Shown here piece after piece: positions 63,751 through 64,000 of a stretch of 64,000 nt of DNA. The notes under the pieces are model-generated. The model was not told where the DNA came from. It saw only the letters and a list, made by a program, of their open reading frames with translations, and searched no databases. The position numbers and the translations under genes were made by a program. The first letter of the stretch is position 1. Each line of letters starts with the position of its first letter. Location of the stretch: positions 62,001 to 126,000 of the forward strand of contig NZ_CABVHJ010000021.1 in NCBI RefSeq assembly GCF_902497745.1, in the 5' to 3' direction. This stretch comes from Pseudomonas fluorescens. Lineage in GTDB: Bacteria > Pseudomonadota > Gammaproteobacteria > Pseudomonadales > Pseudomonadaceae.

Positions 63751-63771
63751 CCCTCTCCCGGAGGGAGAGGG
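63751..63771. repeat. CCCTCTCCC/GGGAGAGGG hairpin after the efflux operon
   Basis: Perfect 9-bp stem (63751-63759 and 63763-63771) with loop GGA. It is a frequent Pseudomonas intergenic sequence; no T tract, so weak as a simple terminator. Confidence 0.75.
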
Positions 63772-64000
63772 GACTGACCGAGTTGATTGTTCGAGGTACA
63801 CCGACTTGCGATACCGAGTTGAACTCAGGTTTTGAGCTGCATGCGGTCAGCTCCCTTTCCCCTTCGCCCAGTGGGGGAGGGAGGACTTACTGCGTTGGAT
63901 GTTCGGGATACATCTACCTGACAGACTTCAGTCGAACTCTGGTTTGAAAAGCATAGAGATCGGCTCCCTTTCCCCCTCGCCCCCTTGGGGGCGGTCCGAC
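63772..64000. repeat. Tandem 112-base intergenic repeat, two units, running off the window
   Basis: Unit 1 starts at 63772 (GACTGACCGAGTTG) and unit 2 at 63884 (GACTTACTGCGTTGG). They share TTCG-G-TACA, GAACTC-GGTTT and GCTCCCTTTCCCC-TCGCCC in the same order. No gene is visible. Confidence 0.75.

Overview
The window reads as chromosome of a fluorescens-group Pseudomonas. The evidence is the high-GC coding style, the many paired REP sequences with a TGTGGGAGCGAGC core, a complete leucine/isovalerate (liu) pathway with its MerR regulator, and two Pseudomonas-type regulatory RNAs (a CrcY/CrcZ-class Hfq/Crc decoy and a PrrF-class Fur-controlled RNA). No tRNA, rRNA, CRISPR array, integrase or insertion sequence was seen.

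Layout. 1-5123: phosphonate-related genes (5' end of phnW, two paralogous LysR regulators, an organophosphate-type MFS carrier and an FAD amine oxidase). 5145-10264: scattered single genes (short VgrG, YebC-family regulator, a leucine-rich-repeat protein kinase, a divergent AFG1/ZapE ATPase). 10527-16971: archaic Csu/CupE-like chaperone-usher pilus operon with four small spore-coat-U subunits, chaperone, usher and two-domain tip protein. 17095-20159: an ECF sigma/anti-sigma pair divergent from a SrpA-type haem peroxidase and cytochrome b561, with the same ECF-like promoter written on both strands. 20156-24258: MFS exporter, M14 carboxypeptidase, prrF, a small DUF6124-like protein and a PrtR/LexA-like repressor. 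24299-33977: liuABCD, an acyl-CoA synthetase, crcY, liuE and liuR, with three matching LiuR palindromes. 34175-45376: LysR/acyl-CoA dehydrogenase pair, a PstS-OmpA fusion, xthA, a GNAT acetyltransferase and tamAB.

45562-58585: the most striking region, eight same-strand genes in the order fimbrial adhesin, hybrid kinase (PvrS-like), REC-EAL phosphodiesterase (PvrR-like), hybrid kinase with HPt (RcsC-like), LuxR response regulator (RcsB-like), fimbrial subunit, chaperone, usher. The regulator order matches, from memory, the pvrS-pvrR-rcsC-rcsB block beside cupD on the PA14 pathogenicity island. Here, however, the adhesin is detached from the usher end and placed in front of the regulators. A 21-bp near-identical box, resembling an RcsB site, stands about 57 bp before both the adhesin and the subunit start codons, which would tie the two halves of the fimbria to one response regulator.

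58898-63728: a MarR-controlled tripartite multidrug pump (outer-membrane lipoprotein channel, EmrA-like adaptor, EmrB-like DHA2 transporter) with two perfect CTGCCTAGGCAG operators. The last 230 bases hold a tandem intergenic repeat that runs off the window. Fourteen REP doublets (REPINs) are spread through the intergenic gaps.
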